64,000 nt of DNA from Corynebacterium urogenitale (GCF_009026825.1 NZ_CP045032.1:2232001-2296000), one strand, 5' to 3'. Shown: positions 7,601-16,836, counted from the first letter of the stretch. Notes: a model not told the origin generated them from the letters alone. Numbers and translations are program-made.

Positions 7601-10144
7601 CTAGGCGTCGACCTTCTGCGTGCGGGCGTGCTTGCGGGCGTCGCCGATCTCACCGGCCTCATACGCCCGCTCCAGGGCCTCGCCCTCCACATCGACCGTA
7701 GGCAACACCTTATCCAGCCACTTCGGCATGTACCACGTTGTGCGGCCGGCGATCATCATCAGCGCGGGCACAACGGTCATGCGGATAAAAAACGCGTCGA
7801 AGAGCACGCCCGCTCCCAGCGCGAAGCCGAAGATCTGGATGAACGGCAGCGGCTGGAAGACGAAGCTGGCAAAAACTCCAATCATGATCAGCGCCGCCGC
7901 CGTCACCACCCGCGCGCCCATCCCGAAACCGCCGATGACCGAATCCTCGGTCAACGTGTAGCGCGAGTTCGGTGCCATGAACGGCCGCTGCTCCGGGTCA
8001 TCCATCCGCCCCAAGCGGCGCACTTGGGCGGAGAAACGCTCGCGCATGCGGGAGACGATGAACACCTGATAATCCATCGCCAAACCGAACGTCACGCCGA
8101 TGAGGAAGATCGGCATGAAGCTGATCAACGGGCCAGGTGAATCCCACAATCCCCACAGGCCCTCCTGCCACACCAGCACCGTCACGCCGAACGCCGCACC
8201 GACGCTCAGCAGGAAGCCCGTCGCTGCGATCACCGGCACCACCAGGCTGCGGAACACCATCATGAGCAACACGAGCGACAGAATCACCACGAGCGCAAGG
8301 TAGATCGGCATCGCCGCGGATAGCTGATCGGTGACATCCTGCTGAATCGGGGTGAAGCCGGTAATGCCCATGTCCACGCCCGTCTCCTGCTGGATCTCCT
8401 CCTGCTGGACACGCAGCGCCTGGATCAGCTCCACCGTGCGCTCGTCCGTCGGCCCGGTCTGCGGCGTGACGAGGATCTGTGCCGTGGTCCCGTCCGGCGA
8501 CTGACCAACCAGCTGCGCATGTTTGACGTCGATATTCGACGCCAAGCTCCCCACCGCGTACAGGAACGATGCATTCTGGGCGGCCTGCTCGCGCGGCATA
8601 TCGGGCTGGTTGCGAATGTAGGTTTCAAGGGCCGGAGCATCCGGATCCACAGTCTCCGCATTGACGACTGCCAAGATCGGAGCGTTGCGACCGGGCCCAA
8701 AGCCCTCCTCCAGCATTTCCGCCGACTGGCGCTGCGTAGAATCAACATTCGCCGTCTTGTCAGAAGGCAGTGAGAGCTGCAGATCCGCCGCTGGAAGGGT
8801 CAGGCCGACAAGCACGAGGAACACCGCTGCGATAGCAAGGCCCGGCGCCTTGTGAACCAGCTTCACCCACCGCTCGCCAAGGGAATCCTTCATCCCCGAT
8901 ACGCGTGGGCCTTCGCCCTTGCGACCGCGACGGATGCCCGGATTCTCACCGACCGGGGCCGCATCCGTGGTCGAGGGGCTGCTGCGGCGCCGCCCGCGCT
9001 GGATGCGGTGGCCCATCTCCACCTCGCGACGGAACACGCGGTTGCGGGCCCAACCGAGCACCGCCGGAAGAAAAGTCACCGCCACCAACACGGAGATGAG
9101 CACCGTCGCCGCGGCGGCGTAGCCCATGTAACTAAGGAAAGGAATGTTCGCCAGGCGCAGACCCACCAGGGCGATGATCACGGTAAGACCTGCGAAAACC
9201 ACTGCAGAACCAGCGGTTCCGGCGGCCAGGCCGATCGCATCCTCGCGGGAGCGCCCCTGCTTCAGCTCATCGCGGAATCTGGACATGATGAACAGCGCAT
9301 AGTCGATGCCCACCGCCAGGCCGATCATGAGGCCCAGCGTGGGCGTCACGGTATTAAGGGTGGCGATGCTGGTGGCCATCAGCGTCAGCATCGTGCCGAT
9401 GCCCACGCCCACCACAGCGGTAACCAGTGGGAAGAAGGAGGCAAGGAAACTACGGAACACGAACAGCAGGATCAGCAAAGCCACGAACAAACCGGCAATT
9501 TCACTGATCGGTTCGATCGCGATCGGATCACCGAAACCCGCTCCACCAGCCTCGACTTTCAAGCCCGCGTCGCGGGAGATCTGCATGGCGTCGAGCACAG
9601 CATTACGATCCTCGTCCGTGACATTGGCGGGCAGCGGGACGTCGTACTCAAAAGACATCGTGCCGAAACGGCCGTCGGCGGAGTACGTGCGCAGGTTGTC
9701 GGCATCGATACGAGCGGTCTCCTCGGGCAAGCCCTGGTCGGTGAGCTGGCTGACCAGGGTCTTCTCCAGGCCTTCATTGAGCGTCACCGGGTTCACGAGC
9801 TGTTCGTCGGCGCCGAGGTTCGGCACATTCTCGCGGATCGCTTCCACGGTTTTGTCCATCGCGGCCATGTATTCCGGCTGCTCGAGGCGCTGGCCCTCCG
9901 GTGCTTCGAAAACGATATTGACGCCCGAAGACGTGAGCGGATTCTTCGTTCCGGGGAACTTGTCCAGCAGCAGGTGGGTGGCGTGGCTGGAGGGAACGTC
10001 GCTCATCTCGAAGACATCACTGAAGCCCTTCTGCAGTGTCAGCGCGAGGCCAGCGACGAGTGCGAACAGCACCAGCCAGGCGCCCACCACGCGCTTGTGG
10101 TGCAGGTAGCACCAGCGGGACAGCTTGAACAGGAACTTCGCCAC
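7601..10144 (-). CDS. MmpL/RND-superfamily lipid transporter
   Basis: An 847-residue inner-membrane protein with the MmpL layout: TM1, a large extracytoplasmic loop (about 45-210), TM2-6, a cytoplasmic basic loop (HRIQRGRRRSS), TM7, a second loop and TM8-12. The Asp-Tyr pairs of the proton relay are visible in GLAVGIDYALF and GLAMDYQVF. In corynebacteria such proteins export trehalose monocorynomycolate and related lipids. No specific lipid can be assigned, and no regulator or accessory gene is adjacent. Confidence 0.9.
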   Translation of the reverse strand: MAKFLFKLSRWCYLHHKRVVGAWLVLFALVAGLALTLQKGFSDVFEMSDVPSSHATHLLLDKFPGTKNPLTSSGVNIVFEAPEGQRLEQPEYMAAMDKTVEAIRENVPNLGADEQLVNPVTLNEGLEKTLVSQLTDQGLPEETARIDADNLRTYSADGRFGTMSFEYDVPLPANVTDEDRNAVLDAMQISRDAGLKVEAGGAGFGDPIAIEPISEIAGLFVALLILLFVFRSFLASFFPLVTAVVGVGIGTMLTLMATSIATLNTVTPTLGLMIGLAVGIDYALFIMSRFRDELKQGRSREDAIGLAAGTAGSAVVFAGLTVIIALVGLRLANIPFLSYMGYAAAATVLISVLVAVTFLPAVLGWARNRVFRREVEMGHRIQRGRRRSSPSTTDAAPVGENPGIRRGRKGEGPRVSGMKDSLGERWVKLVHKAPGLAIAAVFLVLVGLTLPAADLQLSLPSDKTANVDSTQRQSAEMLEEGFGPGRNAPILAVVNAETVDPDAPALETYIRNQPDMPREQAAQNASFLYAVGSLASNIDVKHAQLVGQSPDGTTAQILVTPQTGPTDERTVELIQALRVQQEEIQQETGVDMGITGFTPIQQDVTDQLSAAMPIYLALVVILSLVLLMMVFRSLVVPVIAATGFLLSVGAAFGVTVLVWQEGLWGLWDSPGPLISFMPIFLIGVTFGLAMDYQVFIVSRMRERFSAQVRRLGRMDDPEQRPFMAPNSRYTLTEDSVIGGFGMGARVVTAAALIMIGVFASFVFQPLPFIQIFGFALGAGVLFDAFFIRMTVVPALMMIAGRTTWYMPKWLDKVLPTVDVEGEALERAYEAGEIGDARKHARTQKVDA

Positions 10145-10363
10145 GGGACGTCCTTCGATGTGTGAGGTTGCTCTTGTGGTTGGCTAGCGGTTGCCTTGTG
10201 CGCAGTGTACTTCGCACGGCCCACCGCGTGCATCCACCCAGTGCGCTGTGCCCCTGCCAGCACCGCAACCACCACACCGCGCCGCATCCGCGCCGCCAGC
10301 AACCCGCGCCGATCCACCACAGCAACAACCACACCTCCCCGCGTGCGTGCCGCTAGCATTCTC
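10145..10363. other. intergenic region upstream of mmpL
   Basis: About 220 bp between the MmpL start and the 85-bp repeat. It is rich in CCACCACA/GCCGCATCCGCGCC stretches that recur imperfectly. No gene is supported; the mmpL promoter must lie here. Confidence 0.5.
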
Positions 10364-10448
10364 GTCGAATTTTACTGTTTCGTTTTTCTTACTGTTTGCG
10401 ACCTGCGAAAACAGAGCAAGCGCCAGACCAAACAGTAAAAATCGCCGG
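10364..10448. repeat. 85-bp double-hairpin element, copy 1
   Basis: It starts GTCGAATTTTACTGTTTCG and ends AAACAGTAAAAATCGCCGG. Outer arms are inverted (TTTTACTGTTT against AAACAGTAAAA), and an inner CTGTTT...AAACAG pair surrounds GACCTGC. It matches the copies at 31469 and 56637 over exactly the same length. Confidence 0.85.
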
Positions 10449-10499
10449 TTTTTCCTCTTCAACACCCCACGCCTGGCCACGAGCTGCCATGATGGACTC

Positions 10500-11540
10500 A
10501 TGTTTGGGGGAACATTCGTCACCATGGCGGGGAAATCATCGACTGAGAAACATCGCATTCACACATTCGCCCGAGCTGGCAAGCTCGCTAAACTCGGGGC
10601 GGGAGTTTATATGGATGCGACTACATGGGAACAGCTCCCACGCACGACCCAGCACCGAGCTAGGATCGCGGCGCAAGGACTCGCAGCTCCACGACTCATC
10701 ACGGCTGGGGCCTCCGCCGCAGCGCTTCTGGGGCTCCCCTTGGAGAATTTCGCAGACCGCTACGCTCTGGAATTCGGGCGCTTCAACAGCAGTGGCCCAC
10801 GCCGTACCCATAGCGCCAGCACCACTCGCCTGCTCAGCCCCCACCATAAGAAGCACCTCGGCACGGTGCCGGCCCCCACCATCGCAACCATCGATACCCG
10901 CCACTATCAGGAATTATGGCACCCAGACACACCCATCACCCTCCGCCGGTTACTCATCACATCGCCACTGATTACCTGCCTGGATCTTGTGCGTTGGCAT
11001 TCCCTTGATTGTGGCGTGATGGCACTCGACCACGGGCTGCGGAATAAGACTTTCACTCACGCCGACCTGCTCGACTGCGCGAAGCAGCTCAGACGTGCAC
11101 GCGGTTCCCAGCGGATCCAACAGGCCGTGCGCCTAGCGACCCCGTGGTCGGAAAGCCCCATGGAATCCCGCACGAAAGTCGGCATGTGGCGCCGCGGCTT
11201 CCCCATTCCGTTGCAGCAGGTCGAGTTTTATGATCCCAGCAATGCGTTCATCGGCCGCGCCGATTTCTATTTCCCCAGTCACGCCCTCGTCGTCGAGTAC
11301 GACGGCAAGGGCAAGTACGAAGGCGAGTACGGCATCGACCGGGAAAGCGCCCAGCTCGCCGAGTATTTCCGACAGCGCAGTCTTCATGATGGCGGTGCCT
11401 CCATCGTGCGACTCACCGCTGATGCCAACAGTATCGAGGCCGGCCTGGACCGCATAGACCGCCGGCTCAACCAAACGCACGCGTCTGGTCACCTCTCCGA
11501 CCTCTACTATCGAGCAGCTGGCCCTGCATGGCAGGAGTAG
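10500..11540 (+). CDS. AbiEi/DUF559-like protein with putative PD-(D/E)XK nuclease domain
   Basis: A protein of about 346 aa. The N-terminal third resembles the winged-helix part of AbiEi-like proteins (KLAKLGAGVYMDATTWEQL). The C-terminal third has a restriction-endonuclease-like pattern: a Glu in ATPWSESPMESRTKVGMWRRG, then IGRADFYF and VVEYDGKGKYEGEYG, giving E...D...ExDGK. A diverged paralogue lies at 40104-41114 with the same spacing of these motifs. Such proteins are common and uncharacterised in Actinobacteria; a defence or DNA-repair role is inference. ATG 10500 is chosen; ATG 10524 is possible. Confidence 0.7.
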   Translation: MFGGTFVTMAGKSSTEKHRIHTFARAGKLAKLGAGVYMDATTWEQLPRTTQHRARIAAQGLAAPRLITAGASAAALLGLPLENFADRYALEFGRFNSSGPRRTHSASTTRLLSPHHKKHLGTVPAPTIATIDTRHYQELWHPDTPITLRRLLITSPLITCLDLVRWHSLDCGVMALDHGLRNKTFTHADLLDCAKQLRRARGSQRIQQAVRLATPWSESPMESRTKVGMWRRGFPIPLQQVEFYDPSNAFIGRADFYFPSHALVVEYDGKGKYEGEYGIDRESAQLAEYFRQRSLHDGGASIVRLTADANSIEAGLDRIDRRLNQTHASGHLSDLYYRAAGPAWQE

Positions 11541-11720
11541 AGAGAGCGTAGCCCCGTCCGCAAGCAAACCCCAAGCGTCCGCAAGAAAACCTCGGGCAAA
11601 GGCCGCACCCGACGTGCCCCACACCCCCACACCCCAGGCAAGCAAACGCAATCCATCGCAACCCAGCACAAACCCCGCAGCACCGGCTTTACTCGGCACC
11701 ACGGGGTTTGTGGGTTCATG

Positions 11721-11808
11721 CGGTGGCGGCGGGATTTGAACCCGCGGTTGGGGGTTACCCAACATTCGCTTTCGAGGCGAACACCTTCGGCCGCTCGGAC
11801 ACGCCACC
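11721..11808 (-). tRNA. tRNA-Ser(CGA)
   Basis: The 88-nt minus-strand cloverleaf has acceptor GGTGGCG/CGCCACC, anticodon CGA in CCTCGAAAG, a long class II variable arm, and a T-arm with GGTTCAAATCC. The discriminator is G and CCA is not encoded. Confidence 0.95.
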
Positions 11809-11945
11809 TTGTCGTGCTGCTGGGACCTTGCGCTCTTCGCGCTCCACCGGAAAGCATGCTCCCGTCACTTTCCAGTTTCCGCCCAGCGATCATGCGCATC
11901 GCGCACGCTGCAGACTCGACCAGCCTAACACTAGGCCTTGCACAG

Positions 11946-11976
11946 CAAAAAGCGACCCTGCGTTTAGCGGGTCGCT
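11946..11976 (-). terminator. rho-independent terminator
   Basis: Reading the minus strand, the stem AGCGACCC/GGGTCGCT is followed by TTTTTG. It lies 70 bp after the small antitoxin-like gene. Confidence 0.7.
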
Positions 11977-12046
11977 TGCTCTAGCTTTTCTCAAGCTGTG
12001 GCCCGCCGGACGCGTGTATCAACCACGCTCCGGCTAGCACTCGGGT

Positions 12047-12211
12047 TTAGTTGCCGAGGGAGTCGAGGCCCTTGTCGCGTGCCTGCTTTGCCTTGTCGGC
12101 CTTGTCGCCATCGAGCTTGGAATCAACGAGCTTGTCGGACTGCTCCTTGATCTTATCGCTGTGCTCAGATGCAGCCTGCTTTGCCTTGTCGCCCAGGTTA
12201 CCGAGGTCCAT
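12047..12211 (-). CDS. small charged antitoxin-like protein (54 aa)
   Basis: The 54-residue protein starts MDLGNLGDKAKQAASEHSDK and ends DKGLDSLGN. It is highly charged and Lys/Asp-rich with heptad-like DKxKQA repeats, and resembles the MT0933-like (PF14013) small proteins annotated as antitoxins in Actinobacteria. No partner toxin is adjacent, so a stress or coiled-coil role is just as possible. A minus-strand terminator follows at 11946-11976. Confidence 0.7.
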   Translation of the reverse strand: MDLGNLGDKAKQAASEHSDKIKEQSDKLVDSKLDGDKADKAKQARDKGLDSLGN

Positions 12212-12345
12212 TGTGTCTCCTTCGCGGCGCGAGCCGCTGTGTGTTTCGTTCTAGTTTTCGTCGATCCCCTACGCGGGAATCTCTGCAAACCACGGTACGC
12301 AAATCCGCCCACACTCGCAGTGCACACACGGTTTTCCCAGGTAGC

Positions 12346-12825
12346 ATGGCTTTCATGTGTGATTCTTTACCGTTGGATGAGGTCACCCCGGGTGCTTATA
12401 GGGCGTTGTTGGATCTCCTTCGTGTTTCCCGTTCGACGTCACGACGGGCGCAATTGCCAGCCGATATTCGCGAGCTCGTGTGTGTTCGTGCGTCACAGTT
12501 GAATGGGTGCAACGTGTGCTTGGACGTGCACATTCCACTGGCTGTGCGCGCTGGGGTGGCCCGGGAGAAGCTCGCTGCGCTGGAGAAGAGGCGCGATCCT
12601 CCAGCGAACGGTGCCGTGCAGTGGACTGAGGCGGAAGTTGCGGCGCTGGACCTCGCCGAGCGACTCACGCTGACAGCTGACCCCCGGTGGGGTAACAAGA
12701 CCGAGCTGGCCCAAGCGGTGGCGCGAGCGGCGGAAGTGTTCTCGCGGGAGCAGATCGCAGCACTGGAGTGGACCGTCGTCACCATTAATTCCTTCAATCG
12801 AGTGTCTATCCTCGGAGACTTGTAA
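12346..12825 (+). CDS. carboxymuconolactone decarboxylase/AhpD-family protein
   Basis: A 159-residue helical protein with the AhpD redox signature Cys55-x-x-Cys58-x-x-x-His62 (NGCNVCLDVH). Proteins of this family act as disulfide reductases in peroxide defence or as lactone decarboxylases. The start is ATG 12346 (MAFMCDSL) with AGG just upstream; ATG 12355 is an alternative. It stands alone on the plus strand. Confidence 0.85.
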   Translation: MAFMCDSLPLDEVTPGAYRALLDLLRVSRSTSRRAQLPADIRELVCVRASQLNGCNVCLDVHIPLAVRAGVAREKLAALEKRRDPPANGAVQWTEAEVAALDLAERLTLTADPRWGNKTELAQAVARAAEVFSREQIAALEWTVVTINSFNRVSILGDL

Positions 12826-13058
12826 CTGTCACGAACGCCACGTCACCCCGCCCACTGTGTGCTGAGGTACTGGATGACGGTGATGGGTGCGTCGAGGGCG
12901 TTGTTGGCACCCGCCCACTGCGTACAGGCGTACTGGGGGGTGCTGCGTAGCAGGGGTACCGCGTACTGAGATGCAGCGTAGTGGGGTGCAGTGCAATAGG
13001 GGTACCGCGTACTAGGGGCACGGCGACCTAGGGTGACAGCGAATTGTGTGCGCAGGGT
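12826..13058. repeat. intergenic stretch with imperfect GTAC-rich repeats
   Basis: No gene is supported. AGGGGTACCGCGTACT occurs at 12952-12967 and 12998-13013, and related CGTACT/GTACTGGG fragments occur throughout. Confidence 0.6.
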
Positions 13059-13577
13059 CTATGTACGCAAAGTGGAGAAAAAGTCCTTCAGCAAGGCCAC
13101 GCAGTCCTCGCGCAGCACTCCACCCAGAACCTCTGCTTTGTGCAGCGGGGCCTCGCGCGGCAAGTCCCACACACTGCCGCACGCACCAGTTTTCGGCTCA
13201 CATGCCCCATAAATAATCCGCCCCACGCGCGCCCCGAGCGCCAAGCCCGCGCACATGGCACACGGCTCCAGCGTCACTACCAGCGTGCACTCCTCCAGCC
13301 GCCATGCATCGCCTAACTCGCGGGCAGCCGCCCGGATCGCCGCCACCTCCGCGTGCCCTGCAGGATCGGCATCCGCTTCACGCCGATTCGTGCCACAGCC
13401 CAATTCCCTTCCGTCCGGTCCAAAGACGACCGCGCCAACGGGAATATCCCCCGCCGGTGTCTGCGCCGCCACGTCCAGCGCACGCCGCATCCACGCCTCG
13501 GCTTCAACAGCCGCCCGCTCACGCGGCAACCCCCGACCGATCAGTGAGCCCCCGCCCACGCCACAGTCGCTACTCAT
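13059..13577 (-). CDS. tadA: tRNA-specific adenosine deaminase
   Basis: A cytidine-deaminase-fold enzyme that converts adenosine 34 to inosine in tRNA-Arg(ACG). Zinc ligands and the proton shuttle are visible as His75-Ala-Glu77 (AGHAEVAA) and Cys106/Cys109 (PCAMC). ATG 13577 has GGGG three bases upstream and overlaps the stop of the preceding gene by 8 nt; ATG 13586 is possible. Its substrate tRNA-Arg(ACG) is encoded 2 kb away at 15471-15543. Confidence 0.92.
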   Translation of the reverse strand: MSSDCGVGGGSLIGRGLPRERAAVEAEAWMRRALDVAAQTPAGDIPVGAVVFGPDGRELGCGTNRREADADPAGHAEVAAIRAAARELGDAWRLEECTLVVTLEPCAMCAGLALGARVGRIIYGACEPKTGACGSVWDLPREAPLHKAEVLGGVLREDCVALLKDFFSTLRT

Positions 13578-14103
13578 AGTCCCCATCAGTCATCAGGTAG
13601 AAGTCCAGGTCCAGCCCAGCGGCCTCCGCCAACTCCTCCGCAAACCCCAGCTCATCGGCCACGCGCAGCAACTGCGCTGCCCCGTAGATCTCCTCATCGT
13701 CCAAGATCACACTCAACACCTGCTCAGAAGCGCCCAGGTCCTCCAGCAACGCGAAATCCCCCTCGGGCCACGGATCATCGGAATCAGCATCCTCCTCATC
13801 CGGCTGATCCACATCGAGCTCCTCCAAAATATCCGCGGCAAGATCGTAATCAAGGGCCGCGGTGGCGTCGGACAAAAGGAGACGCACCCCACCCGGAACG
13901 GGACGGACAAGGGCAATCCAGTCATCCTCCACACAGGCCAACCCCACGACCGCACCCTCACTACGGCCATCGCGGACGCGCGCGATCAGATCATCCAACC
14001 CCAACAACGTGCGCGAAGGCAGCAGGCGGACATCCCACCCAGCATCGTGGCTCTGCGCCAGCGCCGCGAAAGACGGCTGATCCCAACTATCGATCGTGCT
14101 CAT
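13570..14103 (-). CDS. tRNA adenosine deaminase-associated protein
   Basis: A 177-residue acidic protein of the actinobacterial TIGR03941 type, always found upstream of tadA. It has a C-terminal Asp/Glu-rich segment (DVDQPDEEDADSDDPWPEGD) and ends DGDYE. It overlaps tadA, which suggests translational coupling. The molecular role is unknown; presumably it assists or regulates TadA. It diverges from tyrA across 38 bp. Confidence 0.85.
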   Translation of the reverse strand: MSTIDSWDQPSFAALAQSHDAGWDVRLLPSRTLLGLDDLIARVRDGRSEGAVVGLACVEDDWIALVRPVPGGVRLLLSDATAALDYDLAADILEELDVDQPDEEDADSDDPWPEGDFALLEDLGASEQVLSVILDDEEIYGAAQLLRVADELGFAEELAEAAGLDLDFYLMTDGDYE

Positions 14104-14141
14104 ACAGCTAAGGCTAGCCCGCCCGTGGCAAACTGGGTAGC

Positions 14142-15173
14142 GTGACTGAGAATCTTCCACACGACAAGCGCCCCGTGTGCATTCTGGGGCTGGGACTCAT
14201 CGGCGGCTCCCTCATGCGCGACCTCGCTACCGCCGGAAGAGCTGTGTACGGCTGGAACCGCAGCGCCGAGACGGTCGAGGTTGCCGCTGGCGACGGCTTC
14301 GACGTGACCAGCGACCTGCCGGAGGTGCTGCGCCGCGCGGAGGCGGACGATGCGCTGGTGGTGCTGGGAGTGCCGATGCCCGCGCTCGGTTTTCTGTTGG
14401 ACGCCATCGCCGAGCACGCGCCCTCCGTCTTCTTTACCGACGTCACCAGTGTCAAAGCCGAAGTACACGCCCTTGTGGAAGAGCATGGTTTGAGCGGGCG
14501 GTTCGTCGGTGGACATCCGATGGCAGGAACTGCGGATTCGGGCTGGTCGGCGACCATGACAGGGCTGTTCAAAGGTGCCGTGTGGGTGGTGACCTACGAC
14601 AACGCGGTAGAGCTGGATGGCGACCCATCGAGCGCAGAGTACATGGCCGCAGAGCGCTGGCTCGATGCGTGGTCCCGCGTGGTTGCGATGGCGCGGCACA
14701 CGGGGGCGGATGTGGTTGTTGCGCGAGCCCGGAAGCACGATAGTGCGGTGGCACGGATTTCTCACCTGCCGCACGTGCTAGCGGAGACGCTGGCGGTCGC
14801 TGGCGATAATGGCGGGCCACTGGCGCTGACTTTGGCCGCTAGTAGCTTCCGCGACGGCACCCGCGTAGCGGGAACCTCGCCGGACTTGGTGCGCGCGATG
14901 TGTGAGAACAACCGAGAGGCGCTGGTTACTGCGCTGGACGAGAGTATCGCTTTGCTGCAGCAGGCGAGGGATGGTTTGGCGCGCGAGAGTGCGGACTTGA
15001 AATCGCTGGCGGAGGAGGGTTTCGCTGCGCGCGGACGGTTCGAGGCGCGGGCTGGCCGCAATAAGGGTGATCTGACGAACCGACCGGTCATGCGGGTGCA
15101 GCCCGGCGCGAAGGGCTGGTTGGAGCAGTTGCGTTCCGCCGAGTACATGGGGGCTCAGATCAGCGTGTTCTAG
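14142..15173 (+). CDS. tyrA: prephenate/arogenate dehydrogenase
   Basis: A 343-residue NAD(P)-dependent dehydrogenase of tyrosine synthesis with the Rossmann motif GLGLIGGS near the N-terminus, TDVTSVKAEV and the catalytic-His segment GGHPMAGTADSGW. The start is GTG 14142. Corynebacteria make tyrosine mainly through arogenate, and the aromatic aminotransferase gene pat lies 2.5 kb downstream on the same strand. Confidence 0.9.
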   Translation: MTENLPHDKRPVCILGLGLIGGSLMRDLATAGRAVYGWNRSAETVEVAAGDGFDVTSDLPEVLRRAEADDALVVLGVPMPALGFLLDAIAEHAPSVFFTDVTSVKAEVHALVEEHGLSGRFVGGHPMAGTADSGWSATMTGLFKGAVWVVTYDNAVELDGDPSSAEYMAAERWLDAWSRVVAMARHTGADVVVARARKHDSAVARISHLPHVLAETLAVAGDNGGPLALTLAASSFRDGTRVAGTSPDLVRAMCENNREALVTALDESIALLQQARDGLARESADLKSLAEEGFAARGRFEARAGRNKGDLTNRPVMRVQPGAKGWLEQLRSAEYMGAQISVF

Positions 15174-15189
15174 CGGCTCTACATAGAGC

Positions 15190-15231
15190 GTGGTGGCGAA
15201 ATTTCCACCCCTCAAGGAATTTCGCCACCAC
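15190..15231. repeat. GGCGAAATT hairpin 1
   Basis: A perfect 14-bp inverted repeat, GTGGTGGCGAAATT / AATTTCGCCACCAC, with a 14-nt loop. It lies 16 bp after tyrA and may end its transcript, although no T-run follows. Confidence 0.8.
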
Positions 15232-15268
15232 ACGCGTGGCTTTATGGCAATTTCACCCTCAAGACTGC

Positions 15269-15300
15269 GGCGAAATTTTCTGCGCTTGGATATTTCGCCA
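15269..15300. repeat. GGCGAAATT hairpin 2
   Basis: GGCGAAATTTTC ... GATATTTCGCC is an imperfect inverted repeat of the same family as 15190-15231 and 31735-31844. Confidence 0.65.
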
Positions 15301-15322
15301 CTTCCCCGAGAAAGTTAACCCC

Positions 15323-15420
15323 GACAAGGCCCGGCAAGCCACTTCCACCGACTCCGCCCGGCAAAGCACTTCTTCTGACAAGGCCCGGCAAGCCACTTCT
15401 ACTGACACGGCTCGACGAGG
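15323..15420. repeat. 27-bp tandem repeat, about 3.6 units
   Basis: Units start at 15323, 15350, 15377 and 15404, each beginning GACAAGGCCCGGCAAGC or a close variant. The plus strand is open and would encode TDSARQSTSSDKARQATS-like peptides, but nothing else supports a gene. Confidence 0.8.
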
Positions 15421-15434
15421 TTAGCCCTGAATAC

Positions 15435-15465
15435 GAAAAAGAGCCCCTCGGAAGAGGGGCTCTTT
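15435..15465 (-). terminator. terminator of tRNA-Arg(ACG)
   Basis: The perfect 12-bp stem AAAGAGCCCCTC/GAGGGGCTCTTT with a 4-nt loop is followed on the minus strand by TT and CG. It sits 6 bp beyond the tRNA. Confidence 0.85.
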
Positions 15466-15470
15466 GAATG

Positions 15471-15543
15471 TGCGCCCGGAGGGATTCGAACCCCCAACCT
15501 TCTGATCCGTAGTCAGATGCTCTATCCGTTGAGCTACGGGCGC
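15471..15543 (-). tRNA. tRNA-Arg(ACG)
   Basis: The 73-nt cloverleaf has acceptor GCGCCCG/CGGGCGC, anticodon ACG in CTACGGA, T-arm GGTTCGAATCC and discriminator A. It is the expected inosine-34 substrate of TadA. Confidence 0.95.
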
Positions 15544-15774
15544 AGCCGTTGTTTGCTCGCCATCTGAATGGCTTGCTGTGCAACGAGGAATTACTTTACA
15601 CACACCCTCGCCGAACTACAAAATCGCCTTCTCGCCTGCACTTTCCTCACTCCCTCACTGTCTACCCGCTCATTCATTGGCCTGGAGTGCGCCATCGAAC
15701 TCGCAATAACCCAACACACGTTCTGTGGTAGTCAGTGGGTGCTGTACCTAACTTCGACACAGAGAGCTAACGCC

Positions 15775-16173
15775 TTGACTTCCACCCCCACCCGATCCCA
15801 AAACATCGCACGCATTTCCTTGGGTGCATTCATGAGCTTTGCGGGCGTCAGCCACCTGACGTTCGCCCGCGATGAATTTCAGGCCCAGGTCCCTAGCTGG
15901 CTGCCTGTGAACAAGGATCTCGTCGTCCTGGGCTCCGGCGTCGCGGAGGTTGCTCTCGGCGCATCACTCCTGACACTTCCAAAGCAGCGTCGCCTGACCG
16001 GCACGGCGCTCGCCGCCTTTTACACCGCTATCTTCCCGGGAAATATCGCACAATACGCCGAGCGTAATAATGCCTTCGGACTCGACACCGATAACAAGCG
16101 CCTCGGCCGCCTATTCGGTCAGCCCGCCCTCATCGCAGCCGCCCTGTGGAGCGCTGGCTTCCCCAAGCGCTAA
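15775..16173 (+). CDS. DoxX-like membrane protein
   Basis: About 132 residues with four hydrophobic segments and the DoxX-like opening IARISLGAFMSFAGVSHLTF. It ends PALIAAALWSAGFPKR. The function of this family is poorly defined (small membrane redox or permeability proteins). The start is uncertain: TTG 15775 fits the family best, and GTG 15739 is an alternative. A second DoxX-like gene lies at 63191. Confidence 0.75.
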   Translation: MTSTPTRSQNIARISLGAFMSFAGVSHLTFARDEFQAQVPSWLPVNKDLVVLGSGVAEVALGASLLTLPKQRRLTGTALAAFYTAIFPGNIAQYAERNNAFGLDTDNKRLGRLFGQPALIAAALWSAGFPKR

Positions 16174-16355
16174 ACCCCACGGACAACAGCTCGCAGGCGC
16201 TGGCTCGAGCCCCTCCCGACACGGGCACGGCCAGCTCTTTCAGTAGAACTCAGACGCACCCCAGCTTGCTTGCCCACTCCACCCACATTCGCACGGCCCC
16301 AGCCAGCATGGGCGATAGCTGAAACTAGTGGCCCCATCCCTACTCGCACGGTTTC

Positions 16356-16703
16356 TTACTTATACGGCTGAAGGTTCCAATCCCACAGACCGGAGCTCCC
16401 CGAAGAACCGTCCGACGAACCAACATACGGCCCCGGCATGATACCCGGGATACCTCCCACCACGGATTCCAGCCAATCAGTGAAAGGCGCACTGCCCGTA
16501 ACAAGGTCGTTGAGCGGGCCAGAGATAGTCGAGCCGGATGGAACCGAGGATTCCGCCGCCGAAGCTACAGGCGCAGCAACGATCGCTGTTCCGATCGCCG
16601 TCCCTACGGCAAGTCCAGCCGCCACCATCGCGCCAGCGCCAACGCTGAACACAATGCCCCCAATACTCTCACGAGCAGTAGTCGGTGCGGAGTGTCGTCC
16701 CAT
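16356..16703 (-). CDS. small secreted protein
   Basis: A 115-residue protein with a signal peptide (MGRHSAPTTARES, then VFSVGAGAMVAAGLAVGTAIGT and an AxA-like site at VASAAES). The mature part is Ser/Gly/Pro-rich and ends LWDWNLQPYK. GAGGGG lies 6 nt upstream of ATG 16703. No known domain is recognised; it is probably cell-wall associated or released. Confidence 0.75.
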   Translation of the reverse strand: MGRHSAPTTARESIGGIVFSVGAGAMVAAGLAVGTAIGTAIVAAPVASAAESSVPSGSTISGPLNDLVTGSAPFTDWLESVVGGIPGIMPGPYVGSSDGSSGSSGLWDWNLQPYK

Positions 16704-16836
16704 CTGTTTCCCCTCAAGAAAAGAAATAGCGAGGCCACTCAAAAGCCAGCGAATTTCGCTAACGAAATGCGGGTGAGCAGTTACTTACTTGGTACCCCCA
16801 TTATCGGCCACCGGCAGTCCCCGCGCGCCGCTTTTC

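Noticed and set aside
8852..10165. 437-codon plus-strand frame opposite the MmpL gene
   Set aside because: Mirror frame of a clear transporter gene in G+C-rich DNA; low-complexity His/Arg-rich translation without domains.
15323..15420. CRISPR array
   Set aside because: Units are contiguous 27-bp tandem repeats with no unique spacers and no cas genes nearby.
15236..15424. plus-strand ORF through the tandem repeat
   Set aside because: No ribosome-binding site, no family, and it spans hairpin repeats; treated as chance.
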